A stretch of DNA of 43,694 nucleotides from JBOGJI01 sp050747865 (GTDB lineage: Bacteria > Acidobacteriota > Thermoanaerobaculia > Multivoradales > JAHEKO01): assembly GCA_050747865.1 (NCBI GenBank), contig JBOGJI010000022.1, forward strand, positions 1 to 43,694. Reading direction: 5' to 3'. Under the pieces are notes generated by a model. It was not told where the DNA came from, made no database searches, and worked only from the letters and a program-made list of their open reading frames with translations. A program made the translations under genes and the position numbers. Positions 28,514 through 36,345 of the stretch are shown one piece after another (the stretch's first letter is position 1; the number at the start of each line of letters is the position of its first letter).

Positions 28514-29154
28514 CGGGCCTCTCCGCGGCGGCGGCTTCCCAGCTTGGGCTCCTCGCCCCTGAGCAGCCGGGCGAGGTTGTCGCGATGGCGCCAGAGCACC
28601 AGCAGGCAGATCGCCGCGCACCCGGCCAGCGCCATCCCGTCGGGACCGCTCCACCAGCCCAGGCGGGCGCCGGCGAGCCACCACAGCGGCACCGTCAGCG
28701 CCGCCACCACCGATCCCAGGGAGACGATGCGGGTGGTGGCCACGGTCAGCGCGAACAGGGCGGCGGAGGCGATCAGAGGTCGCGGCGCCAGCGCCGCCAG
28801 CGTCCCCGCCGCCGTGGCCACGCCCTTGCCGCCACGGAAGCGATGCCACAGCGGGAACACGTGGCCGAGGACGGCGGCGGCGGCGATCCAGGCCAATTGG
28901 CGCTCCGGCAACCCGGCCGCGCGGCCCGTGGCGACCGGCAGCAGTCCCTTGGCCATGTCGAGCACGAGCACGGCGACGGCCACTGACGGCCCGGCGGCGC
29001 GCAGGGCGTTGGTGGCGCCGGGATTGCCGCTGCCCAGGGTGCGCACGTCGACGCCGCGGCTCCGGCGCACCAGGAGCAGACCGAAGGAGATCGAGCCGAG
29101 GAGGTAGGCAAGTACGACGAGTGCCGGGAACGCGATGTCGGCGAGAGGAGGCAT
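28510..29154 (-). CDS. plsY: Acyl-phosphate:glycerol-3-phosphate acyltransferase
   Basis: 214 aa, about five TM helices. It transfers acyl groups from acyl-phosphate to glycerol 3-phosphate at the inner membrane. Motifs are YLLGSISFGLLLVRR (motif 1 region), LGSGNPGATNALRAAG (motif 2) and HVFPLWHRFRGGKGVAT (motif 3). The plsY-gpsA pair makes and uses glycerol 3-phosphate, a functional neighbourhood. A TAAGCT box lies 12 bases upstream (29167-29172). Confidence 0.95.
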   Translation of the reverse strand: MPPLADIAFPALVVLAYLLGSISFGLLLVRRSRGVDVRTLGSGNPGATNALRAAGPSVAVAVLVLDMAKGLLPVATGRAAGLPERQLAWIAAAAVLGHVFPLWHRFRGGKGVATAAGTLAALAPRPLIASAALFALTVATTRIVSLGSVVAALTVPLWWLAGARLGWWSGPDGMALAGCAAICLLVLWRHRDNLARLLRGEEPKLGSRRRGEAR

Positions 29155-29187
29155 TCTCGAGTCAGGAGCTTAGTCGATCCGCCGACT

Positions 29188-30471
29188 TCAGCCGGAGTAC
29201 TCGGGGCTGCTCGCCGCGCGCCGAAGCTGAGGCAGCCCGGACAGCGCGCGGCGCAGCGCGTCCAGTGCCCATTGGGAGCTGATCCGCCGAACGGTCTGGC
29301 GGTCCCCCGTCAGGCGCAGGTGGTGGTGCACGAGGCGCTCGGCGCTTCCGCCGTCCACCGCGATGTGCACCGTGCCCACCGGCTTCTCCTCCGAGCCGCC
29401 GCCCGGTCCGGCGATGCCGGTGACGCCGATCCCCCAGTCCGCTCCCAGGCGCTGCCGTGCGCCGCGCGCCATGGCCGTCGCCACCGCGGCGCTCACCGCG
29501 CCGTGTCGATCCAGCGCCTCCTGGTCGACGCCCAGGAGTTCCCGCTTGACGCGATCCGCGTAGGCGACCACGCCTCCCAGCACCCAGGCGCTGCTTCCCG
29601 GGACCCGGGTGAGACGCTCGGCCACCAGGCCGGCCGTACACGACTCGGCGACCGCCACCGTCTCCGATCGCCCGGCCAGCGCCTCCCCTACCGCCACCTC
29701 CAGGCTCGTGTCCCCAACGCCGAAGACGGCTTCGCCGAGCCGGGCGCGGACCGCCTCCTCGATCGCTTCGAGGGTCGCTCGGCGCTCGTCTGGCCCACCA
29801 CTTGCGTACCCGCGAATCCGGATCTCTCCGGGCGAGGCGAGGATCGAGATCGCCTCGCGGCCGAACCGCTGGTAGACCTCGGCGATGCGCTCCTCCACCA
29901 CCGACTCCGGAAGACAGGCGATCCGCAGGGTGCGCTGCTCCGTCCCCGCGCCGGCGCCGCGCGCCGCCAGCCAGGGCTCGACGTCGGAGGCGACGATCTC
30001 CCTGAGCTCCGCCGGAACCCCCGGTAGCAGAATCACCACCCGGCCGTCGGTCTCGATCCACTGTCCGGGAGCCGTTCCCCGGGTGTTGGCCAGCAGGCGG
30101 GCGCCGGCGATCACCTCGGCCTGGCGGCGATTGACCTCGGGCATGGCCACTCCGAGCCGGCGGAAGCGCTCGCGGATCACCTCCACCACGCCCTCGTCGA
30201 CGGTCAGCTCCCGGCCGAGCAGGGAGGCGATGGCGCCGCGGGTCACGTCGTCGGCGGTGGGACCCAAACCTCCGGTCACCAGGAGGATGTCGGCCCGGTC
30301 CAGCAGCCTCGCCGCCGCCGCCGCGATCTCCGCGACGCTGTCCCCTACGACTCCCTTCTGCACCGGCTCGACGCCGTGCCGCAGGAGGATCTCGGTCAGG
30401 TGCAGAGAGTTCGTGTCCAGCCGGTCGAAGCCCAGCAGCTCCGAGCCGACCGCCAGGATGGCCGCTCTCAT
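29188..30471 (-). CDS. cinA: CinA family protein (NMN amidohydrolase / competence-damage type)
   Basis: 427 aa, the full two-domain form. The N-terminal COG1058 domain, a putative ADP-ribose pyrophosphatase, has ILAVGSELLGFDRLDTNS, LLVTGGLGPTADDVTR and LLPGVPAELREI. The C-terminal PncC-like deamidase has VAVAESCTAGLVAERLTRVP and GIAGPGGGSEEKPVGTVHIA. It acts in cytosolic NAD recycling. It starts at ATG 30469-30471 and is divergent from the secreted-protein operon, with only 62 bases between the two starts. Confidence 0.94.
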   Translation of the reverse strand: MRAAILAVGSELLGFDRLDTNSLHLTEILLRHGVEPVQKGVVGDSVAEIAAAAARLLDRADILLVTGGLGPTADDVTRGAIASLLGRELTVDEGVVEVIRERFRRLGVAMPEVNRRQAEVIAGARLLANTRGTAPGQWIETDGRVVILLPGVPAELREIVASDVEPWLAARGAGAGTEQRTLRIACLPESVVEERIAEVYQRFGREAISILASPGEIRIRGYASGGPDERRATLEAIEEAVRARLGEAVFGVGDTSLEVAVGEALAGRSETVAVAESCTAGLVAERLTRVPGSSAWVLGGVVAYADRVKRELLGVDQEALDRHGAVSAAVATAMARGARQRLGADWGIGVTGIAGPGGGSEEKPVGTVHIAVDGGSAERLVHHHLRLTGDRQTVRRISSQWALDALRRALSGLPQLRRAASSPEYSG

Positions 30472-30478
30472 GCCGGCG

Positions 30479-30484
30479 ATCTTA
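30479..30484 (-). promoter_or_regulatory. Probable -10 box of cinA (leaderless type)
   Basis: TAAGAT on the minus strand, 7 bases before the cinA ATG. No -35 consensus. Confidence 0.4.
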
Positions 30485-30493
30485 GCCCGCGAT

Positions 30494-30523
30494 TTGACAC
30501 CCCGGAGTCCCGGTCCCTAGGAT
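30494..30523 (+). promoter_or_regulatory. Sigma70-type promoter of the 30534-36330 operon
   Basis: TTGACA at 30494-30499 and TAGGAT at 30518-30523, spaced by 18 bases. The expected transcription start falls around 30530, so translation would begin at the ATG at 30534 with little or no leader. Confidence 0.55.
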
Positions 30524-30533
30524 GCTCGACGTC

Positions 30534-31577
30534 ATGAGCTACCCGAACGGGCGTCGCGCCCTGATCCCCGTCGTGGCCGTGGGTTTCGCTCTCGCGGCGG
30601 CCGCCGCGGCTCCGGCGAGGCAGCTCGTACAGGCCTCCGGCAGCCACAGCGGGCTTTCGGCCGCGGCCTCCACACGGGGCCCGGTCGTGCGCGCGGCAGC
30701 CGGCGAGAGCACGGCCACCATCCTGCCGGCGGAGGCGCAGCCTTCCGGGATCGTCGAGCTGACCCGCGGCTGGGCCCTGGCGGCCACCGTGGCGACCCCG
30801 GAGGGTCAGAGGGCCGCCGTGCTCGTGGCCGAGGACGGCCGGCAGCGCGAGCTGCCGCGGCTCCCCGGGCCTCCGGTGGCGCTGCAAGAGCGCCCCGCGC
30901 CGCTGGCCGTGGACGGCCAGCTCCTGGGCGTGGCCTGGCTGGAGGGCGACGACTACACGAAGCTGGCCGTGCGCACGGCCGAATGGGACGGCCGCGGGTG
31001 GTCGCCGGCCGAGACCGTCTCCCTGCCCGCGCACGGCAGTCAGATGGCGTTGAGCGCCACCCTGCTGGGTGACGCCACCCCGCTCCTGGTGTGGAGCCGT
31101 TTCGACGGCAACGACGACGAGATCGTGTTCAGCCGCCGCAACGGCGCCGGCTGGTCGCCTCCCGCTCCCATCCATCCGGTCAACGACGTGCCGGACATCC
31201 TGCCGCAGGTGGTGGCGACGCCCGATGCGGGAGCCCTGGCCGTGTGGTCGGAGCTGATCGACGGCCATTACCGACTGCTGGTCAGCCGCTTCGACGGCGA
31301 CGCCTGGGGCATGCCTCGGCGACTCCCGGGACTGGGAGCCACCGCCGCCCGCTTCCAGATCGAGGGGGCGCGGGCGCTGCTGCTCTACGAATCCACCGAG
31401 CCGCGGATCTGGGCGCTGGCGGAGATCGACCCCTCTTCCGGTCGGCCGCTGCGCGGCGGCCAGGCCGTGCGGGGAAGCGAAGAGGCGCCGGCCATCGACG
31501 CGGGCGGCGCGGCCCTGGTTTGGCCGGAGAGCGGACGCCGCGCCGCGCTCGCCTGGCAGGAGCCGGCGAACCCGTGA
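30534..31577 (+). CDS. Secreted beta-rich protein of unknown function
   Basis: 347 aa from the ATG at 30534; the ATG at 30522 overlaps the -10 box and is unlikely. The N-terminus (RRALIPVVAVGFALAAAAAA) is a signal peptide or anchor. The body has repeating modules of the type WDGRGWSPAETV, RNGAGWSPPAPIHPV and FDGDAWGMPRRLPG, each followed by a strand such as TPLLVWSRFDGNDDEIVF. This recalls beta-propeller/sialidase-like repeats, but I do not recognise a named family. Its stop overlaps the start of the next gene (GTGA). Confidence 0.65.
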   Translation: MSYPNGRRALIPVVAVGFALAAAAAAPARQLVQASGSHSGLSAAASTRGPVVRAAAGESTATILPAEAQPSGIVELTRGWALAATVATPEGQRAAVLVAEDGRQRELPRLPGPPVALQERPAPLAVDGQLLGVAWLEGDDYTKLAVRTAEWDGRGWSPAETVSLPAHGSQMALSATLLGDATPLLVWSRFDGNDDEIVFSRRNGAGWSPPAPIHPVNDVPDILPQVVATPDAGALAVWSELIDGHYRLLVSRFDGDAWGMPRRLPGLGATAARFQIEGARALLLYESTEPRIWALAEIDPSSGRPLRGGQAVRGSEEAPAIDAGGAALVWPESGRRAALAWQEPANP

Positions 31578-32728
31578 CCCGCAGTCTCGTCCTGGCGCTC
31601 ACCCTCGTCGCCGCGAGCTTGCCGACGGCGGCGCGCGGCCAGGCCGCCACCGTCTACCTGGCCTTCGGCGACAGCATCACGCAGGGCACCGGGGCGATTC
31701 CCAACGCCCCCGGCTACCCGGCACGCCTGGAGAGAATCCTCAACAATCAGGGCGGCAACGTGCGGGTGGAGAACCACGGCCGGGGCGGCGAGACCACGGT
31801 CGCCGGGCTCAGCCGGATCGACGGCGTGTTGGCGGGCGGCGGCGATGTCCTGCTGCTGATGGAGGGCACCAACGACGTCGGCGCCGGGATCAGCCGCGAG
31901 ACGACCTTGCAGAACCTCAACCAGATGGCCGGCAAGGCGGGGAATCGGGGGATGAGCACCATCCACGCGACCGTGATCCCCCGGCACCCGCGGGCCAGCC
32001 CGGACGCCGACAACAGGCTGACGACGCTGCTGAACTACGGGATCCGGGACCTGGTGCGCACGCGGAGCGCCCGATCGTTGGTCGATCCGTTCGAAGTGTT
32101 TCTGGCGCAGGCCAATTTGTTTCGCGATTTCTACGCCGACAACCCCGGCGACCGGACGGGCCACCCGAACGGCGAAGGCTACGAGCTCATGGCCGGCGCC
32201 TTCGCCGATGTCATTCTCGAGCGGGACACGGTTCCGCCCGTGCCTCTCAGGGTGCAGCCGGCGAACGGTGCCACCAATGTCTCACGCGATGTCACGATCA
32301 TCGTCGACATCGCGGACCTGGGGACCGGCGTGGACGCGGCGTCGGTGCAGTTGCTGCTCAATGGCGAGGAAGTGCAGACCCAGGCGCAGACCGGGAATCG
32401 TCTCCTGAGCCTGCGCCACGCACCTCCTCAGCGTCTGCTCGGCGTGTACGAGGTGAGCTACCGGGCGAGCGATCTCGCGACCCCAGCGAACTCCATCACC
32501 AAGCTCGTCTCCCGGTTCCAGACCGAGGGAACCCGTTTCATCCGAGGGGACCTCAACCAGGACGGCCAGGTCGACGGCCAGGACCTGGTGATCATGGGCT
32601 GGCGGTTCGGCGGCCGCCGGGGCATCGACAGCCGCTATTTCGCCGGTTTCGACTTCAACAACGACGGCGTGCTGGACGGCGAGGACCTCGCCGTCATCGC
32701 CCTCAATTTCGGCAAGCGATCCTTCTGA
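31574..32728 (+). CDS. Secreted GDSL/SGNH esterase with C-terminal dockerin-like repeats
   Basis: 384 aa, GTG start overlapping the previous stop. A signal peptide (RSLVLALTLVAASLPTAARG) precedes the SGNH domain: block I FGDSITQGTG with Ser34, block III LLLMEGTNDVG, and the C-terminal block around DRTGHPNGEGYELMA. An Ig-like strand region (PANGATNVSRDVTIIV) follows at about 225-310. The C-terminus carries two EF-hand-like calcium repeats, DLNQDGQVDGQDL and DFNNDGVLDGEDL, spaced like a type I dockerin. It should hydrolyse an ester on a glycan or lipid outside the cell. No cohesin or cellulase is visible in the window. Confidence 0.85.
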   Translation: MTRSLVLALTLVAASLPTAARGQAATVYLAFGDSITQGTGAIPNAPGYPARLERILNNQGGNVRVENHGRGGETTVAGLSRIDGVLAGGGDVLLLMEGTNDVGAGISRETTLQNLNQMAGKAGNRGMSTIHATVIPRHPRASPDADNRLTTLLNYGIRDLVRTRSARSLVDPFEVFLAQANLFRDFYADNPGDRTGHPNGEGYELMAGAFADVILERDTVPPVPLRVQPANGATNVSRDVTIIVDIADLGTGVDAASVQLLLNGEEVQTQAQTGNRLLSLRHAPPQRLLGVYEVSYRASDLATPANSITKLVSRFQTEGTRFIRGDLNQDGQVDGQDLVIMGWRFGGRRGIDSRYFAGFDFNNDGVLDGEDLAVIALNFGKRSF

Positions 32729-32742
32729 AGCCGCGTCCCTCG

Positions 32743-33219
32743 ATGGCGCCGAGTGACGATCGGATGGACACCGAAGAGGCGGCGCGCGCGGCCTGGGAAT
32801 GGGCGCGCGGGGAGCCCGCCGCGGCCCACCGCGGCCATCGACCCCGTGTAGCGGCTTTCGGGCAGCTCGCCCTGACAGCTGCCGCGGCGGCGCTGGTCGC
32901 GGTGGTGGCCTCGCCCTGGCTCGCCCTGGTGCCGCTGGCCGCCGGCATCACGCTGGCGGCGATCACGCTGCTCTCCCCCGACCGCCTCTACCCTCGCGCC
33001 CTGGCGATGTTGCGTGGGCTGGGGCGCCTGACGGGCGGGCTCACCACCTGGCTGCTGCTGACGCCGTTCTTCTACCTCGTGCTCAGCCCTTTCGGGCTGC
33101 TGACCCGCCGCGGGCGCCGCGATCCCTTGACGCGCCGTCGCGAGTCGCGGGCGTCGAGCTACTGGCTGCGCCGCGGTGACCGGCCCGCGACGCCGCGGCA
33201 CTACGAACGGCAGTTTTGA
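32743..33219 (+). CDS. SxtJ-family membrane protein
   Basis: 158 aa (ATG at 32743; ATG at 32764 also possible). It has two membrane segments: LTAAAAALVAVVASPWLALV/PLAAGITLAAITLL as a hairpin, and GGLTTWLLLTPFFYLVLSPF. The ending LLTRRGRRDPLTRR followed by ASSYWLRR is typical of SxtJ proteins. These sit beside O-carbamoyltransferases in saxitoxin and many unrelated clusters and have no known activity. The carbamoyltransferase follows directly; its alternative TTG start would even overlap this stop codon. Confidence 0.85.
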   Translation: MAPSDDRMDTEEAARAAWEWARGEPAAAHRGHRPRVAAFGQLALTAAAAALVAVVASPWLALVPLAAGITLAAITLLSPDRLYPRALAMLRGLGRLTGGLTTWLLLTPFFYLVLSPFGLLTRRGRRDPLTRRRESRASSYWLRRGDRPATPRHYERQF

Positions 33220-33236
33220 GGCCCGCGAGGTCGCGC

Positions 33237-35063
33237 GTGAAGATCCTCGGCATCAGTTGCTTCTACCACGACGCCGCGGCCTGCCTGCTGGACGACGGGC
33301 GCATCGTCGCCGCCGCCCAGGAGGAGCGGTTCAGCCGCATCAAGCACGACGCCGCCTTTCCCGCACGTGCGATCCGCTACTGCCTGGCGGCCGGCGGCGT
33401 CGGCGTTGACGGACTCGACGCGGTCGCCTTCTACGAGAAGCCGCTGCTCAAGTTCCACCGCCTGCTCGAGAGCTATCTGGCGGTGGCGCCGCGAGGGCTG
33501 CGCTCCTTCGTCCAGGCCCTTCCCGTGTGGATGCGGCAAAAGCTCTGGATCCCGTACCTGATCGAGCGCGAGCTGGAGCGCCTCTCGATCGCCTTCGAGG
33601 GTCCGATCTATTTCCCGGAGCACCACGAGTCGCACGCCGCCAGCGCCTTCTTCCCGTCGCCGTTCGAGGAGGCGGCGGTCGTCACCCTGGACGGCGTGGG
33701 CGAGTGGGCGACGACCACCGTAGGAGTCGGCGAGGGCTCGCGGCTGCGCCTGCTGCACGAGATCCGCTTCCCCCACTCCCTGGGACTGCTCTACTCCGCC
33801 TTCACCTACTTCACCGGCTTCAAGGTCAACTCGGGCGAATACAAGCTCATGGGGCTGGCCCCCTACGGCGAGCCGCGCTACGCGCAGACCATCCTCGACG
33901 AGCTGATCGACTTGAAGGAGGACGGCTCGTTCCGCCTCGACATGCGCTACTTCGGCTACCTCGACAGCCTGAGGATGACCAATCGCCGTTTCGACAAGCT
34001 GTTCGGAGGCCCGCCGAGGCGGCCGGAGACCCCGATCACGCGCCGCGAGATGGATCTCGCCCGTTCGGTGCAGGCGGTCATCGAGGAGGCGGTCCTGCGC
34101 ATCGCCCGCCACGCCCGCGAGCTCACTGGCAAGCGCGATCTCTGCCTGGCCGGCGGCGTGGCGCTCAACTGCGTCGCCAACGGCCGGCTGCTCGACAGCG
34201 GGATCTTCCACGATCTGTGGATCCAGCCGGCGGCCGGAGACGCCGGCGGAGCGATGGGTGCGGCGCTGGCGGCGTGGCACGGCGCCCTGGAGCGCCCACG
34301 CCGCCCGGCCGCGGGCGCCGACGCGATGTCGGGGGCCTACCTGGGACCGCAGTTCCCCGATTCCCTGGTCCGGCGCTTCCTCGCCGAAAACGGCTACCCC
34401 TTCGAGGAGCTGGCGGAGGAGGAATGGCCGCGTCGCGTCGCGAGCCTGGTCCTCGACCAGAAGGTCGTCGGACTGTGTCGCGGACGCATGGAGTACGGAC
34501 CCCGCGCCCTCGGCAACCGCTCGATCCTCGGCGACGCCCGCTCGACGGAGATGCAGTCGCTGCTCAACCTCAAGATCAAGTTCCGGGAGAGCTTCCGGCC
34601 CTTCGCGCCCGCGGTGCTGGAGGAGCGCGCGGCGGACTACTTCGAGCTGGATCGCCCGTCGCCCTACATGCTCCTGGTGGCCGACGTCCAGCCGCGGCGG
34701 CGGCGGCCGCTGGAGACGGGCGGCGACGACCTGCTGGAGCAGGTCCGCCGTCCGCGCTCGGACGTGCCCGCCGTCACCCACGTCGACTATTCGGCGCGCA
34801 TCCAGACGGTGTCGGCGCGCACCAATCCCGACTTCCACCGGCTGCTCACCGCGCTCGAGGCGCAAAGCGGCACGGGGCTGGTGGTCAACACCAGCTTCAA
34901 TGTCCGCGGCGAGCCCATCGTCTGCACCCCGGAGGACGCCTACCGCTGCTTCATGCGCACCGAGATGGACTACCTGCTCCTCGGCAACTGTCTGCTGGCC
35001 CGCGAAAGGCAGACCCCTACCGCGGAAGACACGGACTGGCGCCAGGAGTTTCCGCTCGACTGA
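33237..35063 (+). CDS. O-carbamoyltransferase (SxtI/TobZ/NodU family)
   Basis: 608 aa from GTG 33237, preceded by GAGG at 33227-33230; a TTG at 33216 would add seven residues. The family forms carbamoyl-adenylate from carbamoyl phosphate and ATP and transfers carbamoyl to a hydroxyl group. The Kae1-like N-terminal domain starts KILGISCFYHDAAACLL; the metal-binding HHESHAASAFF is at 129-139, then VTLDGVGEW, SGEYKLMGLAPYGEP (199-211) and LAGGVALNCVANGRL (303-317). The YrdC-like C-terminal domain has GRMEYGPRALGNRSILGDAR (415-434) and LVVNTSFNVRGEPIVCTPED. All key motifs are intact. The substrate is unknown. Confidence 0.93.
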   Translation: MKILGISCFYHDAAACLLDDGRIVAAAQEERFSRIKHDAAFPARAIRYCLAAGGVGVDGLDAVAFYEKPLLKFHRLLESYLAVAPRGLRSFVQALPVWMRQKLWIPYLIERELERLSIAFEGPIYFPEHHESHAASAFFPSPFEEAAVVTLDGVGEWATTTVGVGEGSRLRLLHEIRFPHSLGLLYSAFTYFTGFKVNSGEYKLMGLAPYGEPRYAQTILDELIDLKEDGSFRLDMRYFGYLDSLRMTNRRFDKLFGGPPRRPETPITRREMDLARSVQAVIEEAVLRIARHARELTGKRDLCLAGGVALNCVANGRLLDSGIFHDLWIQPAAGDAGGAMGAALAAWHGALERPRRPAAGADAMSGAYLGPQFPDSLVRRFLAENGYPFEELAEEEWPRRVASLVLDQKVVGLCRGRMEYGPRALGNRSILGDARSTEMQSLLNLKIKFRESFRPFAPAVLEERAADYFELDRPSPYMLLVADVQPRRRRPLETGGDDLLEQVRRPRSDVPAVTHVDYSARIQTVSARTNPDFHRLLTALEAQSGTGLVVNTSFNVRGEPIVCTPEDAYRCFMRTEMDYLLLGNCLLARERQTPTAEDTDWRQEFPLD

Positions 35064-35136
35064 CCCGCGGCCGCGTCGCGGTGATAGCGTCGCGGCATCG
35101 CGACGTACGATCGCAGCCGAGGAGGGTAGACAGCGT

Positions 35137-35301
35137 ATGGGTCGACTCCGCTATTTCACGCGCCTGCTCCGCGAGGTGCTGCAGTTCGCCCGCGAGCACA
35201 AGGCCTACTGGCTGGTGCCCACCGTCATCGTGCTGCTGCTCATCGGGCTCCTGGTGGTGGTGAGCCAGGCCGCGGCGCCGTTCATATACACGCTGTTCTA
35301 G
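35137..35301 (+). CDS. DUF5989 (SxtK-like) small membrane protein
   Basis: 54 aa with a GAGGAGG ribosome-binding site at 35119-35125. A basic amphipathic N-terminus (GRLRYFTRLLREVLQFAREH) precedes KAYWLVPTVIVLLLIGLLVV, one TM helix, and the hallmark ending APFIYTLF. DUF5989 proteins are almost always next to SxtI-type carbamoyltransferases. The role is unknown; anchoring or gating the enzyme at the membrane is inference. It ends 6 bases before the SGNH gene. Confidence 0.9.
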   Translation: MGRLRYFTRLLREVLQFAREHKAYWLVPTVIVLLLIGLLVVVSQAAAPFIYTLF

Positions 35302-35307
35302 CCCGCG

Positions 35308-36330
35308 ATGCTGAAGCAGATCCTCCTGCGCCTGGTGCTGGTCGCCGCCGGCGCGGTCCTCGCCCTGTTCGCTCTCGAGATCACCTTGCGGCTGCTGCCG
35401 CAGCGGCCGCCGCCCGGCAGCGGGGCGCTCGACATCCCCCACACGTCGCAGTACCACGATCCGGACTTCCGCCAGCGCCGCTACGACCTGCGCCGGCGCA
35501 GGGCGGACCCCGGCGCGCCCTATCGCATCCTCGTCGTCGGCGACTCCTTCACCTGGGGCTCCCGCGTGCGCGAAGAGGACGCCTATCCGGACCGCATGCA
35601 GGCCAGGCTTGCCAAGAGGTACGGGCCGGATCGCTTCGAGGTGATCAACTTCAGCCGCCCGGGGTGGAACACGGCCCGCGAGCTGAACGCGGTGCGCCGC
35701 TGGAAGCGGAGCCTGCGGCCCGACGCCCTGGTCCTCGGCTATTGCCTGAACGACGCGGACCCCGTCTCACAGGAGGCTCTGCAACGCCTGATGAGCGGAA
35801 CCGAGGCCCGTGAGCCCGCCGGCCCCGTGAGCCGCGTCCTCCACCGGCACAGCCGCGCCTATCGTCTGCTCTACGACAAGCTGGAGAACATCCGCCGCCG
35901 CCGCGCCCTGGTGCGCTACTACCACGCGATCTACGAGCACGAGACGGGCTGGCGGACGACCCGGGCCTCCCTCACCGGCTTCCGGGATCTCGCCGCCGAG
36001 CGCCGGATGCCCTTCCTCGTCGTGCTCTTCCCCATCCTCGACTCCCAGCTCGACTGGCGGTACAAGTATGACGACCTGCATTGGCGGCTGCGGCAGACGG
36101 CGGAGGAGCTCGGCATCGACCTGCTCGACCTGCTTCCCGAATACCGTGGCATCGATGCCCGGCGGCTCGCCGCCGAGCCCTTTGTCGACGGTCACCCCTC
36201 GGAGCTCGCCCACCGGATCGCCGCCGACGCGATCCTCGACCGCTGGGTCCGGCGCGGCGTCCTGCCGCCCCCCGGGGACAAGGGAACAGGGATCAGGGGT
36301 CAAGGGTCAGCGAAGATCCCTGAACCCTGA
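35308..36330 (+). CDS. Membrane-anchored SGNH hydrolase (SxtL-position protein)
   Basis: 340 aa. An N-terminal signal anchor (LLRLVLVAAGAVLALFALEI) is followed by an SGNH fold. Block I is ILVVGDSFTWGSRVREEDAY with Ser80; FSRPGWNTARELNAV, VLGYCLNDADPV and the catalytic FVDGHPSELAHRIAAD follow. It should act on an ester or carbamoyl substrate at the outer face of the membrane. The last ~20 residues (PGDKGTGIRGQGSAKIPEP) are encoded by a GGGATCAGGGGTCA-type repeat. Its 3' end overlaps the convergent deoA gene by 24 bases. Confidence 0.85.
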   Translation: MLKQILLRLVLVAAGAVLALFALEITLRLLPQRPPPGSGALDIPHTSQYHDPDFRQRRYDLRRRRADPGAPYRILVVGDSFTWGSRVREEDAYPDRMQARLAKRYGPDRFEVINFSRPGWNTARELNAVRRWKRSLRPDALVLGYCLNDADPVSQEALQRLMSGTEAREPAGPVSRVLHRHSRAYRLLYDKLENIRRRRALVRYYHAIYEHETGWRTTRASLTGFRDLAAERRMPFLVVLFPILDSQLDWRYKYDDLHWRLRQTAEELGIDLLDLLPEYRGIDARRLAAEPFVDGHPSELAHRIAADAILDRWVRRGVLPPPGDKGTGIRGQGSAKIPEP

Positions 36331-36345
36331 CCCGCGGGAGGGTGG
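36283..36345. repeat. GGGATCAGGGGTCA-type repeat with hairpin at a convergent gene junction
   Basis: The plus strand reads AGGGATCAGGGGTCAAGGGT, then after a short centre CCCTGAACCCTGACCC, so the two halves can pair with a few mismatches. It encodes the C-terminal ends of both the SGNH hydrolase and the opposing phosphorylase. The unit is the same as at 10102-10135 and 10315-10346. It may act as a bidirectional terminator, although T-runs are missing. Confidence 0.7.

Noticed and set aside
30522..30533. Upstream ATG for the secreted protein
   Set aside because: It overlaps the TAGGAT box of the best promoter, so it would probably not be transcribed.
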